Shown one piece after another: positions 11,143 to 22,700 of a DNA stretch of 24,825 bases. Origin of the DNA: Silene noctiflora. Taxonomy: Eukaryota; Streptophyta; Magnoliopsida; Caryophyllales; Caryophyllaceae. Both the position numbers and the translations under genes were made by a program. Within the stretch, counting starts at the first letter, position 1. Each line of letters opens with the position of its first letter. The notes below the pieces were generated by a model. It was not told the origin of the DNA, searched no databases, and saw only the letters and a list, made by a program, of their open reading frames with translations. The DNA is taken from positions 7,029 through 31,853 of the forward strand of contig VHZZ01008075.1 in NCBI GenBank assembly GCA_009801015.1. The letters are read 5' to 3'.

Positions 11143-11232
11143 CTCCCTCTTATTGAGCCTAATGTTCCTCTTTCATTATAATACTCCTCACATATATTAG
11201 AGAAGGAGAACATTAGGCTGAATAGAAGAGAG
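11143..11232. mobile_element. Stowaway-type MITE, copy 2
   Basis: A 90-base inverted-repeat element flanked by TA (11141–11142, 11233–11234). It shares long blocks with the copy at 6180, for example TTTCATTATAATACT and TCACATATATTAGAGAA, and differs by scattered substitutions. It is nested in the Helitron, so it either inserted after the Helitron or travelled with it. Confidence 0.85.
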
Positions 11233-12388
11233 TAATTGTTAGCGCTCTTTGTAGTGACACACATTCACTGGAGGTAGATGAAGGAATCAATCATATGTGC
11301 ATGGCTTTTTCAATGGTGTTTCCTCTCTTGATTTATTTGATCATATTTAAAGTACTAATTTAATAATTTTCCAATTTATATGNTTGAATTTTCGTTTTGA
11401 TCGTTAAATCTAATAGAAAAATATGTTCATATTCTTCATTGAGTTGGTTTGTGATATATTTTAGAATATCATATGGTTTTGGAAGAGATGGGAGAGCTTA
11501 TTGTTGCAGTGTTAGAAAATGAAGCGATAAAGTGAGCACCAAGTAGTGAACATGTTGCCTTCATCTTTTCATCTAACCACTACTCATATTAGAAAATATG
11601 GTATGTGAAAATGTTGCTATAAATCGTAGTTCAGGTGAGATTGGTAGTGTATCTTAAAATCTATTGGGAATTTGGACTGAAAACCATCATGTTTTGGCGA
11701 ACGTAAAGGTAGTTTGTTTTTATTTTGCTAAAGTAGAAAGACGATATAATAAAATATAACAATTTTACACTATTAACATTTGGGGTTGTGTATATCAAGT
11801 AAGCAACAAAGAGGAGTAAGCTCAATTTCAATTCGAAGGCGCTGGATGCAGATGCTACNNTTAAACAAGCTCTTTATATTACTGTCAAGCAAGCTCTTTA
11901 TGATCATGTCTAACTCCTTTGATCCATCAAAGGCTTTTTGCCATCGTTTTATTTTTGTTTTNTTTTCTATGCTTATAGGGCAAGTACACTTTAGTCTTTA
12001 ACCACTTATAAATGTTGGAGATCTGTAAAACTTCTAATGTAGTAGTATTTATTAATTTTCTTTGCAATGAACTATACATGTACACAAATTCTTCTTTGAA
12101 GACGGATATGTCCNTCGTAAATTTGAGACAGGTGANGTGGTTAGAATAAGATAAAAGCNTAATACGTAGGGAGAAACAACATATTTATTTGTCTTATATG
12201 CAGAAGGGGATAATACTTGATCAGTTTTAATGTTAATANTCTTAAGATGAATACATCCGTCTTAAGAGAGACTAATGATACATTTAAACATTTACTTATG
12301 GATATATTTTGCCATTTTACAGAATATTTTAAAATTTGGTAAAATATGTCATTATTTTCATTATTTTTTATACATAAATGTTGATTAT

Positions 12389-12420
12389 ACCCGTGCATTT
12401 TTGCACGGGTTATACACTAG
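12389..12420 (+). repeat. Helitron 3' terminal hairpin and CTAG end
   Basis: Stem arms 12389–12397 and 12402–12410 are perfectly complementary around a TTTT loop. They are followed by TATACACTAG and then the host T. This is the termination signal of rolling-circle transposition. Confidence 0.85.
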
Positions 12421-12559
12421 TATACATAAAATACACCACAAAAACTCCTGCGATAAAAAACGGTTGTGCAAGAGATACAAAGAAGTTGTGGATGTAAAGT
12501 AAAAAACGGTCGAGCCCATTGCAGATGATTTTATAATTGTTCAAATCGAACCCCAAACC

Positions 12560-12960
12560 CCTTTTCGGGGAAAAAAATGGGCGGACAAGAACAGTGGTGT
12601 TCGGAGGTGAAGGGTGGGTTGGGCGGTTCTATTGGTGGTGTTGTGGTAGAGTCAAGTGGTGTTTGGGGGAGAAGCACAGTAGTCTGTCTGTGGTGGTTGG
12701 AAGAAGCACAGTAGTTTGTAGTTTGTAGTGTGTAGTAGGCTGCGGTGGTTGGGGAGAAGCACTGCAATCTGTAGAGTCTGTAGTAGTCTGGGGTGGTTTG
12801 GGGTGTTTGGAGGGTTTTTAAGGAGCCACGATGGCTAACGAACAGCGAGGGGGTTAGAGAGCGGGTTGGGTCATCAGACTCCGACGAGTCCAATGGGGAG
12901 GTCGGAGCGGGGAAAGATGAGGTACATCGTGGTCCAATGGAGCTGGTGGTTGGGGATGAA
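12560..12960. repeat. G/T-rich degenerate repeat tract
   Basis: The plus strand is strongly G/T-rich. A loose unit built on GGTGGTTGGGGAGAAGCAC, followed by AGTAGTCTGT or TTTGTAGT, recurs at about 12660–12680, 12692–12712, 12742–12762 and later in weaker form. Open frames on both strands here (12531–12893 minus, 12537–12728 plus) are composition artefacts rich in T/P or G/V/W residues. Repeated GG runs could form G-quadruplexes on the plus strand. The origin is unknown. Confidence 0.45.
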
Positions 12961-13136
12961 GTAGGGGTTGGTTGGGGATTGGGAAGAGAGATACGGAGGC
13001 CTTACGGTAGACATACCCTCACACAATGACATCACTAACCATGTCTTATACAATGAAGCACCGTAACCCAAGACATACACCCACACCACGCGCAAATACC
13101 AGCAAATCAAAAGAAACACAGCAAAACACAAACCAA

Positions 13137-13154
13137 AAAAAAAAAAAAAAAAAA
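13137..13154. repeat. Poly(A) tract
   Basis: An uninterrupted A run of about 18 bases in the spacer between the Helitron and the CTR1 3' end. It could be a retroposed tail, but no retroelement body is recognisable before it. Confidence 0.6.
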
Positions 13155-13159
13155 CAATC

Positions 13160-13793
13160 TACGGATAAAAGCCAACCAACCCACATTGAATCTAACATCA
13201 ATACCATTGTAGATGACTGCGGCAATGATTTGAGATGATTTTTGTACTTAGTAGTATATATCCTCTCTATTTGAAAATGTATAAATTCATTCATGCATTT
13301 TTTTTTTCCGATGACTAATGGTTACTAGAAGTCAAGTGTCGAAAATTCTCATAAATGATTGGCAATATTTTCAAGTATCAGTTGTCAGGCATATCAACGC
13401 AGTTTCAAGGGGCGTTATACAAGGTAACATAATGGTAAGTGTAATGGCCGCAACATGAAGGCCTAAGTAACCATGCCAACACTCAAAAAGGAAAGTAGCT
13501 ACTTATGCTTCTACTAATAGAGATATCTTCAAACAAGTATGAACAGACATAACTACATGAGAAAATTACACAAAGTTCAAAAGAGATTTCATAAAATTAT
13601 TAGGTCAAAGGTCATGGCTGATGGCAGGGACACATATGTGACAAAAGACTAACAAGTGAATAGAATATACAACGGAGGGGTGACTCACATACCTGAAATT
13701 GTTGGTAGAACTCAAACCCTTCCAGCAACCACATCAGGAAAAGAATCAAACTACGCAAATGAGGGAAAAAACCTAAATCTTATCCGCCAGTTG
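13160..13793. other. 3' flank and probable 3' UTR of CTR1
   Basis: The minus-strand stretch just past the CTR1 stop is likely 3' UTR. At 13693/13692 it holds a good donor-like sequence, TTTCAG/GTATGTGAG, about 100 bases after the stop. I found no obvious matching acceptor or strong poly(A) signal further down. The plus-strand ORF at 13656–13952 overlaps the last CTR1 exon and is a shadow. Confidence 0.35.
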
Positions 13794-16700
13794 TTATGTA
13801 ATAAGGTGATTATCTCCACGAACCGATTGAGGTGTAGGAGGTTTAAGCATCGACCTCAGAGAATCCATAATGCTGGCAAAGGAAGGACGCTTCCATGGCT
13901 CACTACAGATGGTAGGAAAAACGAAAAAAGAATTAGTAAAACGGAAGGCTGAATACTCCAATGCATATACAGAAAACTGGACTTTCTACCCACTTGGCCC
14001 AACAAGCCTCGATAAGAGAGGCCACTTGAGGATTCACATCGCGTGGAATTTCGAGCCTCTTGCACTTGAAACCAACTGCCGCAACGACCTAAAGAGAGAA
14101 AGGTCACACATATTAACAAAAAAGAGAGAAATTTTGAGTCTCTTGCCAAAAGCGAGTTTAAGCAAATTTAGAGATGTTTCATCAGCTCAAAAGGAAATAT
14201 TTGGTCCAAGAAGCAAGCCATGAGACTAGTGCTTCCTTCATTGAATCACCCACAATAAGCCAATAAAAGCAAGAGCAACAAACTATCCACAAGTTAAGTG
14301 AGGTTCCATCGTAAAACCAATTGGCGATAGGACAAGTAGCCCACTAACTTATAAACTAGAACCTCATTCTTTATTCAACAGATGACGGACAATGCCCCAT
14401 TATACACACATGGCCACATGGGAAGAAACATGAACCTATTCCAAAAGGTGTCACCATTCATTTTTAGCCAATTCAACAAAAGCATTAATGAACCCAAGAC
14501 CTAAGATGATTACCATATGTTGGCAGGTTCTTATACTCTTGAACTCATTCTTATAAATTAATACTACTGAACCTTTCATCAAGGCATCAGCTAGACACTT
14601 TCAGGATAACATTTCCTACAATTCAAGCATAAACCCCAAATAATACCTTTTTTCAGCAAAAGGAGTTCATCCGAACATAAGAGGAAAGATCAACTACGAA
14701 AAATCAAAACAGCAGAAGTTCAACAAGCTTGACAGCACTTCTTTTTTTTTCCACTGTGCCAAGGAATTACCTCCAGATTAGAAGACTCCAATTATGACAT
14801 CCAGAAACAGAAGAGTTTATATAGCTACACTTTCTGCCATCACTCTGCCTTCAATTCTTCATTTTAGAATATCACAGCATGAACTTTACATAGTCCATAT
14901 AATTATTCCATTGACACAGATAAATTTACTAGCTTGTCAATTCCACACCATGAAAATTTTGGACTATCAATTGACCAGAACTAAAGATCTATAATATTAT
15001 GAAGTCCATATAATTAAGGGCTATAATATGAAGTCCATATTAATTCCACAACATGAAAATTTTGGAATATCACTTTCTGCCAACACTCTCGAAGTAAGGG
15101 CTATAATACGAAGTCCATATTAGTTACCCAGACAATTTTGTCAACAAAGATTAGAAAGGCAAATATTCATATCTAACACACAAACCTGAGCAGGGTTTAA
15201 GTTGCTCCATGGTTGTTGCAATGTTGCAAGCTCCCATAATATAACACCAAAGCTATAGACATCTGATTTCTCATTAGATGGCTCATCACGAAGAACTTCA
15301 GGTGCCATCCACTCGGGCTGTTCAATTAAGTTGTTGCACTTCATTAGTCATTCTTTACATAAAAAAGCCAACACGAGCACGAAGAAAAATGTCTCTGCCC
15401 TCAAATTTCATCACTTTAAAACTCACGAAGACTTACAGTTCCAGCTGCTGATTTTGAGGACAAAAATGTATTAGCCTTCAGACGTGAAAGGCCAAAATCA
15501 CACACCTAAATCAGTAGGAGTAATTTGTCAGAGTAATAGTGGAAAAAAAAAAGGATTTAGACACTCTATGGAAGAAGTAAAGAAGGCGAGAAACAATAGT
15601 AAACAAAGGGCATAAGCACAACTGCCAATAAAAAAACACATAAATACAATAAACAACCACTACCTTCACAGTATACTTTTTATCTACCAAAAGATTAGGA
15701 GATTTGAGATCCCGGTGAACAATAGGTGGGTTACGCTTGTGAAGATAATTCATTCCCTTTGCCTGCAGAACATAATGTAATAAATAAATAACTAACCAAC
15801 AACAGTCTACAGAAACTAAGTAATGATAATGGACTACTATTGTCGAATAAGAAATAAAAAAATGTCGTGCAGGGCAACAATTGACAAACGAGTTAAACTT
15901 TTTGTGTTAGATCATAGATGTAAATCCTAAATCCATCTAATGACCAGGACCTACAAAGAGAGCAAGTGCTGTGGACATTAGAGGAGACAAAAATATACCA
16001 CATCAAAAGCCATACTAAGTCGTCGCCTCTCATCCAATACCTCTCTGCCACCAGATTTATGTAAAAGTCTGTACAAACTCCCTCTGCAGTTGAACCAAAT
16101 TATCAGATACATTAATGGTACACATAAACAGCACTACAAGATAAAGATGCACACTCCCCCATGTGAACGGGGTTTTGGCACCTTTTTGCTCACTTTTTAA
16201 AATCATAATGTTAAGAAGTCCAAAGACATGAACCTGCATAAATACTCTGTTACAATGGCTAGATTAGGAGGTTCAGTAATGGCACCCATGAAGAGAACAA
16301 TATTTGGATGCCGCAAACGTTTCATTATTGCAACCTAATCAACAAGAGATCTTTATAAGAAACAAAGCATAGAAAACAGAAATTACACAATGTTGGCAGT
16401 AGAACATGCATCTCCTGATGGATGCTTACCTCCCTCAAGAATTCTCTGCAGCGCTCCGGATGAAAATCATGTTCCATGAGGATTTTGACTGCCACCTCCT
16501 ACCAGATGAAGCATTTAGCGTCAGAAATGTGTCCAGGGTTGACAAAACAAATATCTAATCATATTTTGCTAACGGTCCAATGTCTGATTATACTTGGGGA
16601 AAAGATAAAAGGTAACTGGGTAAGAATGGTTCCATTTAGGATTTAATATATTAATAATCGCCTCTTTTTCCTCATGTTGCACAAGGATTTTGACCCACTT

Positions 16701-19700
16701 CCAACTCTTCTGTTCAGATTGGTTATGGCATCACTTGATCAGTTGATATGCAAGGCGGTGAGGGCAGGCATTTTTCAGAGGGTGTTAGCTTAACAAGCGA
16801 ATCCTCTGAGCATCTTATCATCTCATGCCTATTTGCGAATGATATTTCGAAATTACGCAAACCGGATGAAGAAAACTTGGAATCCTTGGGATATCTTCTT
16901 CTCTTATAAGAAGCAATGTTTGGCGTTAAGATTAATCTTGCAATACTATGCTTGTCCGAGTGGACTTATGTTCCAAATATCAATTCAGCTGATTTCTCTG
17001 GTTGTGAGTTGGTTCTTTCCCTTTGTAGTTAAGATTAATCTAATACAATGCGTTAAGATTAATCTCATGCCTATTATAATATGTTTGCTTTTATGACAGG
17101 GTTTTAAGCAATAAATTTTCCAAATTGGTCAAATTTAACAATGCAAAACGTTCTCTAGAGGGTGTATAATATAAGAGTCCACGATCATCCATGCTTTCAT
17201 AGTGATTGGAGCCAGAAGCAGGGCTTTTAAGATACAGTATACCTATAGAACTATAAAACAAACATTTCATAGCAAATACCAGGCAGCAGACAAGAGAGAA
17301 GAATATAAGATGCTCACCGACCCATTCCATTCCGCACGATGAACAGTTCCAAAGGAACCTGTAAATTCAAATCAAACAACGTACATTAAATTCAATATTG
17401 CAAAGACCACAATGTTGACATGTACCATAAAAGACACATACTACACTAGAGTAAATACATTATCACCAATTCAACAAAATACAAAAAGTTGAAAACTCAT
17501 AGGAAATAAATAGGTCTAAAACATGAAGTTTCACAAGAGATATACCTGACCCAATCCTATCTCGCATAACAAGATCACTCCACGAGATTATCAAATCGTC
17601 CATGTCAAGGGACGCATCACTTACTGCCCTGCTTGAAGCTAGACTAGCCTCAAACCTTGAAGTTCTTGTTGAATCAGAATATTGATTGGGAATTAGTTGT
17701 CCGCTGGGAGGAACAAACCTAGAAGGAATGGGGTCTCTGATGACATTTGGTGCTTGTCCAGTATTTTGCGCTGGTATTCTAGATTCAGAAAACTGGGAGT
17801 CTCGATCATGGCCAGCTAGCTGAGATGTTTCTTTGTCATTCTTTGAACTAAGAACATCGTTGGACCCTTCAGGAAGCTTTCTACAAATTTGATTATGATA
17901 GACTGCATCTCCCGCATCTTGCTCATTCAGAACAGCGCCTGATAAATTTTTATATCAAGTAAGATGTACGCATTATCATATACTAAGTTAATTTAGAAGT
18001 GTAACATAGGTTGCTCAAATTAACTACAAATGGCATCCTGCCAGAAATCAGATATCCACTATATCATATGATGTGAGAGAGAGAGAGAGAGAATCCAAAC
18101 TCCCACTAGTAGCAACTGCAAGCTTAGTTTTCAAAAGGTGTGAGGTGCACCGAGGTAATGGGGACTTGTGGTGACACGGTGAGAAACGAAAGCATGCGTC
18201 TCATGAGTATGAGGCGCATCTTTTCTGCAAACAAAGTTGCATTTCAAAAATTATTCTGTGCAATAATTCCTTCTTTACATTTTAAAGAGTTCTCATCAAA
18301 AAGATATGGATAGAGGACAGAATCGAGGAATTAGAAGATGTATATTGAATTTGCATGGTAGTGTGCATCGCATGTTGAGCCTTACACGCAAAGCGCAGGT
18401 AAAACAGCCCAAGGCTATTTGGCTAGTGTGTCAATGAACCTTGAGCCAAAGCACAGCCAATGCATACTTTTTAAAACTAAGACTGCAAGAGCTAAAAAAT
18501 GCTTATCTTGATTTTCCAGGCTATGAGCCAGAGTGCCAGACATTAACTGAGAAATTTATTAGCATTTCCAAGGTTTCACTTTCAAGTGCACACAAAATCC
18601 ATATGGTAGAAAGGAGGATAGAAAAAAAAAATTCAGGTTAACGTCATGCGTTTACCAAAGCAGAGTGCTGTTTATTCCTGTTTTGGTGGACTTTTCCCTT
18701 AAAAAAGATACTACTACTTAGTAGCAAAGTTTAAACTTTTCTAGGACTTGGGCATATGATTCGATGAACTACCCCATCTAAATCAGTTACCAAATACTGA
18801 AAATCAGATATTCAACTGAAGAATTAACGCCACTGAGCGTTAGAGCAATCAGCCGAGAGGTTGGGATACATTCTGACTTCAGATAGAAAATACTCATGAT
18901 GGAGGTATTTACATCATTGTCAAGACACATTTACTCTGAGGAGTTACACCATGTAGAAGGTGTACACAATAAGGATCAAATATGAACACAACAGATGCTG
19001 CTGCTTCTCCAAAATTTAGATTTTGAAGGAACCTCTACCGCTGTACGGGGAGTTCACACTCTTCACCAGTATAACAAAGAGAAAAAACTAATTAATTGAA
19101 AGTGTCACAACAGAACCAAAAAATCACCTGTAGAAGGGCCGTCGAATACGAGATTGAGAGACTGAGAATCCGAAAAATACTGTTTGGCCAATGACCTGAA
19201 ATCTATGGTAGGTTCAACAGATCTGAATCGTGGAAATCTCAATGGTGAAGATATTGAGATGGAAGAGGGACCATTGAGCAAGGAATCAGGTTCACATAAG
19301 CAACCCGGTTGCTCAACCAGATCAACCAAATACTCCCTGAAATAATTCAAGAAAACACATTATCATGCAGGGTTTCATGGCTTAGAAAAGAGTGGAACAA
19401 TGAACTACCCGTAAAAAAACTAAGGACTAAAAGAGTGCTTATTAAGTCCCAGAAAAAAAAAAAAAAAAAAATATGAGTAACTGAGGCACACATAATATAT
19501 TGGATTTATTGAACAATAATACAAACACAGCCCCAACCACGCCTACATTTCAATGAAGGAAAGATAAGTTATGAATTCTCGATTCTATAATTCCAAAACC
19601 ATTTCTATAAAGTTCAACACATAAAGAAAGTGCAATTAGCAGCTCTTATAAGTCGTAACGCTATGATGATTTACCATATTGGGTAGGAATGTTTAATGAG

Positions 19701-22700
19701 ATTGCATAAAACCTCCATCCCTAGTTAGCAAACAGCTAACATACAGCAGGCATCTAAAGTTAGAATTTCTCCGCAGTATGCAGAAGGAATGGAAAGGATG
19801 TAATATTCATCGTCTGCCAATATATATTTTCTAAATTAATTAGGAACATAATCTTTCTAATATGAGAAGGTAAAAGCCGCTAATAGCCTACACTACTACG
19901 TTGTCAGGAGCAGAAAAACGTCGAAAAATCTTGGCCATTTGTTTTGTTAAGTACGGAGTATTACATAAAATTTCGCAAGGCTTTCATAAAGTCAAAAACC
20001 TGAAATGCTATTTCCCACATAGGCAGCTTTTTCTCTTTAAAACGTTTAGATGATCACTTGATATCTCTCACATGCTAATAACTACCAAGGCATGATACCA
20101 CACAAGCCACAACTATAAAGATTTGAAATACTCAAAACAGCGTACCTGTCTAACCCAAATCTTACGAGACAAGAGGTAGCATCGTTTCTACTGCAATACT
20201 TGCAACCCTTTGCAATTCGGCAAGGTAAATCTATTGCATCCGCAAGGACCTGCAAGCAGTTGAACGAATTCCCTTCAGAAGTGAGGCTTTTCACCAATAT
20301 AACCTTCATAGTAGATACTATAATAACAGGGTAACTTGAACAGTTCCACAAGAAATTCTAAACCGAGGTCAACCGTTTGTACCAAGTTTCAAATGAAAAT
20401 GTATACTCCAATTAAACCACAACTGAACTACATCCCCAAACCCTGAAGCAAAGAGCAATGCTAGGAAATTATCAGAGGGAGGGGGGAGGGGAAGAGAGAG
20501 CAATTGGAGAGCTTGCTTTCACAAGGAAAGATCTGACAACTTAATTCAGATAGTACACAAAGCCAATGACAACATACTTTGAATAACAAGGCACGATGCC
20601 TACAGAGCCCGACGGATAAGTTGCCAATTGGAAGCACGACAGAACCCAAGCAATCCCTGAGACCAGCACTAAACTCCTCCCACATGGGTACCAAGTCCTC
20701 CTCCCTGGTTGAAGCTGCGCCCCTTGTGAACGATCGAATTAATGTCAGAGGAAGATGATTCACAAAACATGAAAATAAGCAAAGAAAAAGAAAAACCCTC
20801 AAAAGCAAAAGATCAAATGGTGACTCACTTCAACCGATTCCACACCAACTTCGCCAATTGATCAACAACATCCTCAGAGGTTATGCACTTCGAAGATATA
20901 TCGACAGCTCGGTTCAGCAATTCTTTCAAGGTGGCATCACTCCGTCGATCAATCAGCACAACCTCAAGTGAAGACTCCGCCACCGGATCCACCGACTTTA
21001 AAGTATCAATTGAAGGAATGCGCCCAAGTTCTTGTAAATCAGCGCACATGGTCCATACATAGGGATCCATCCCATATATTATATAAAACCCATCAGGAAT
21101 TTTGTCAAAGTAAGAAAGGCAACCATTGACCTGATGAGAAACCAAATTAAAGAGATTCCAGAAGAATATTCGAAAGCCTAAATGTGAGAAGAACTGCCAA
21201 TAATGGCTAACCAAACAAATAAAATTAATAAGCAGATGAAACGCCGTAAGAAATAAATGATATTCATCCAGATTAAATCAAGACAAAAACATATAATTAT
21301 CATACAGAATGAGAACTATAGATTGTTTCAAGGCTAAAAAGTAGGTAAAAAATGTTGTCTCCGTCAAACAATCCAGTACACTTCGATAAGCTTCAAGTTA
21401 TTCCCCTAGGTAGGACGGAGCTGGACCTCAAGAATGAACCAGACAGAATAAAAGTAGATCTGGCCCTAGATTGGTAGGTCCTTTATCTTTGGGAATTTTG
21501 GTCTTCAGACCGATCAGTCCAAGACTAAGAAATTAAGGTCTGGACCACTGCTACCCCTACTTCTAGGGTCGATAAATTACTCAAATTCTTTAAGATAAAA
21601 CTTTTTTTTAATAGCCTTAGGTATGATTTGGACCGCTGCTAACCCCTACTTCTAGGGTCAATACTACTTTGCCGGCAAGATGATGGAACATTAATTGTAA
21701 ACATACGCTGTGGATTATGGTTGTTTGGTACAAGTTAATAAAACAAAGGCATGCAATAAGATACGTGTGCAATTCTATTTGAAATGTCCCTAGTGGATAT
21801 TGATGATAATGAAGCTCAAACACCTAACATGTTGCTCAAACACCTAACATGTCATTGTATTCATTAATTAAATTACCACCCTCATAGAGTTATAGGAGAC
21901 CAGAAAGTATTACTTCCTCTGTTCCATTAGGATGTATACATTTTTATTCATTTGTGAGGAGTATTTTAATCAAATGTATACATCCCAATGGAACAGAGGA
22001 AGTAAAAGACAAAGAAACTGAGAAAAAACCAAGGCGTTAATTAAATATTAATGGTGGATCATTCATGGGGAAGGTATTAGATTTCAAATTTTGGACTTGA
22101 TAAGACATTGCTTTGTGAATTCGACTGTCGCAACATAAATTTGACCATAACTGCCTCAGAAATGTATGATAGCCCAGTGCGCAGTCCCGATGCGATGTGA
22201 CCAAATGTCCAAATCTAGTATCATGAGACGATGGGATCAAATCCAAATGGAGCATTTCAACTAAATGTACAGATGTAAAAAATAATTACCATTCCTTCAT
22301 CCTATGACCTCGTACTAAATGGTCCTAAGAACTCATATCAAAAGCATCCCCGTTAATCTTGACGACTAATCATGCATAACTGAATCTGCCGGCATAACCT
22401 TACAAAACTGAATATCATCACACTTTCAGCATAGTTTTTTTTTTACTCATGAACTTCAGCATTATAAATTCTCACCAAACAACTCCCATCTCAGAGTAAT
22501 ATCCACCTGACTGCAGAAAAATACAACTGAACAATAACACAAAAATGTAAATGTCCTATCTAGCCCTTGAAACAAATAAAAAAAATCACCAAATTTAACC
22601 AAGAGCAAGATCATAGCAAATCTTGAGGACCGTCTTTCCTACAAAAATGATTAGAAAACAGTATATAACTACATATGCAATGTCTCCACAAGCTGAACCA

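Larger units (their letters stand above)
8217..12420 (+). mobile_element. Non-autonomous Helitron, about 4.2 kb
   Basis: The 3' end is diagnostic: a 9-bp stem with a 4-base loop (12389–12410, ACCCGTGCA pairing with TGCACGGGT), then ten bases ending in CTAG at 12420. Insertion is between A (8216) and T (12421), as Helitrons require, and the proposed 5' end begins TCCTCCTATATACTAAGAG. No Rep/helicase frame was found in 4.2 kb, so the element is non-autonomous. Two further 5'-like starts lie inside at 8722 and 8859, so the true left end could be one of these. Around 9370–9570 there is GC-richer sequence ending in a donor-like CAATAG/GTAAAG, possibly a captured gene leader. Many single N bases lie between 10123 and 12239. 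A Stowaway MITE is nested at 11143–11232. Confidence 0.7.

Noticed and set aside
12531..12893. 120-codon minus-strand ORF rich in T, P and Y
   Set aside because: It mirrors the G/T-rich repeat tract on the opposite strand and has no recognisable domain.
12515..13230. Transposon with ends near CATTGCAGATGA (12519) and CATTGTAGATGA (13205)
   Set aside because: The two motifs are in the same orientation, so they do not form inverted ends, and no target duplication was found.
13870..14223. 117-codon plus-strand ORF
   Set aside because: It is antisense to CTR1 exons 14 and 15 and has no domain.
18073..18091. (GA)n tract as a regulatory GAGA element
   Set aside because: It is a simple microsatellite deep in an intron with no supporting context.
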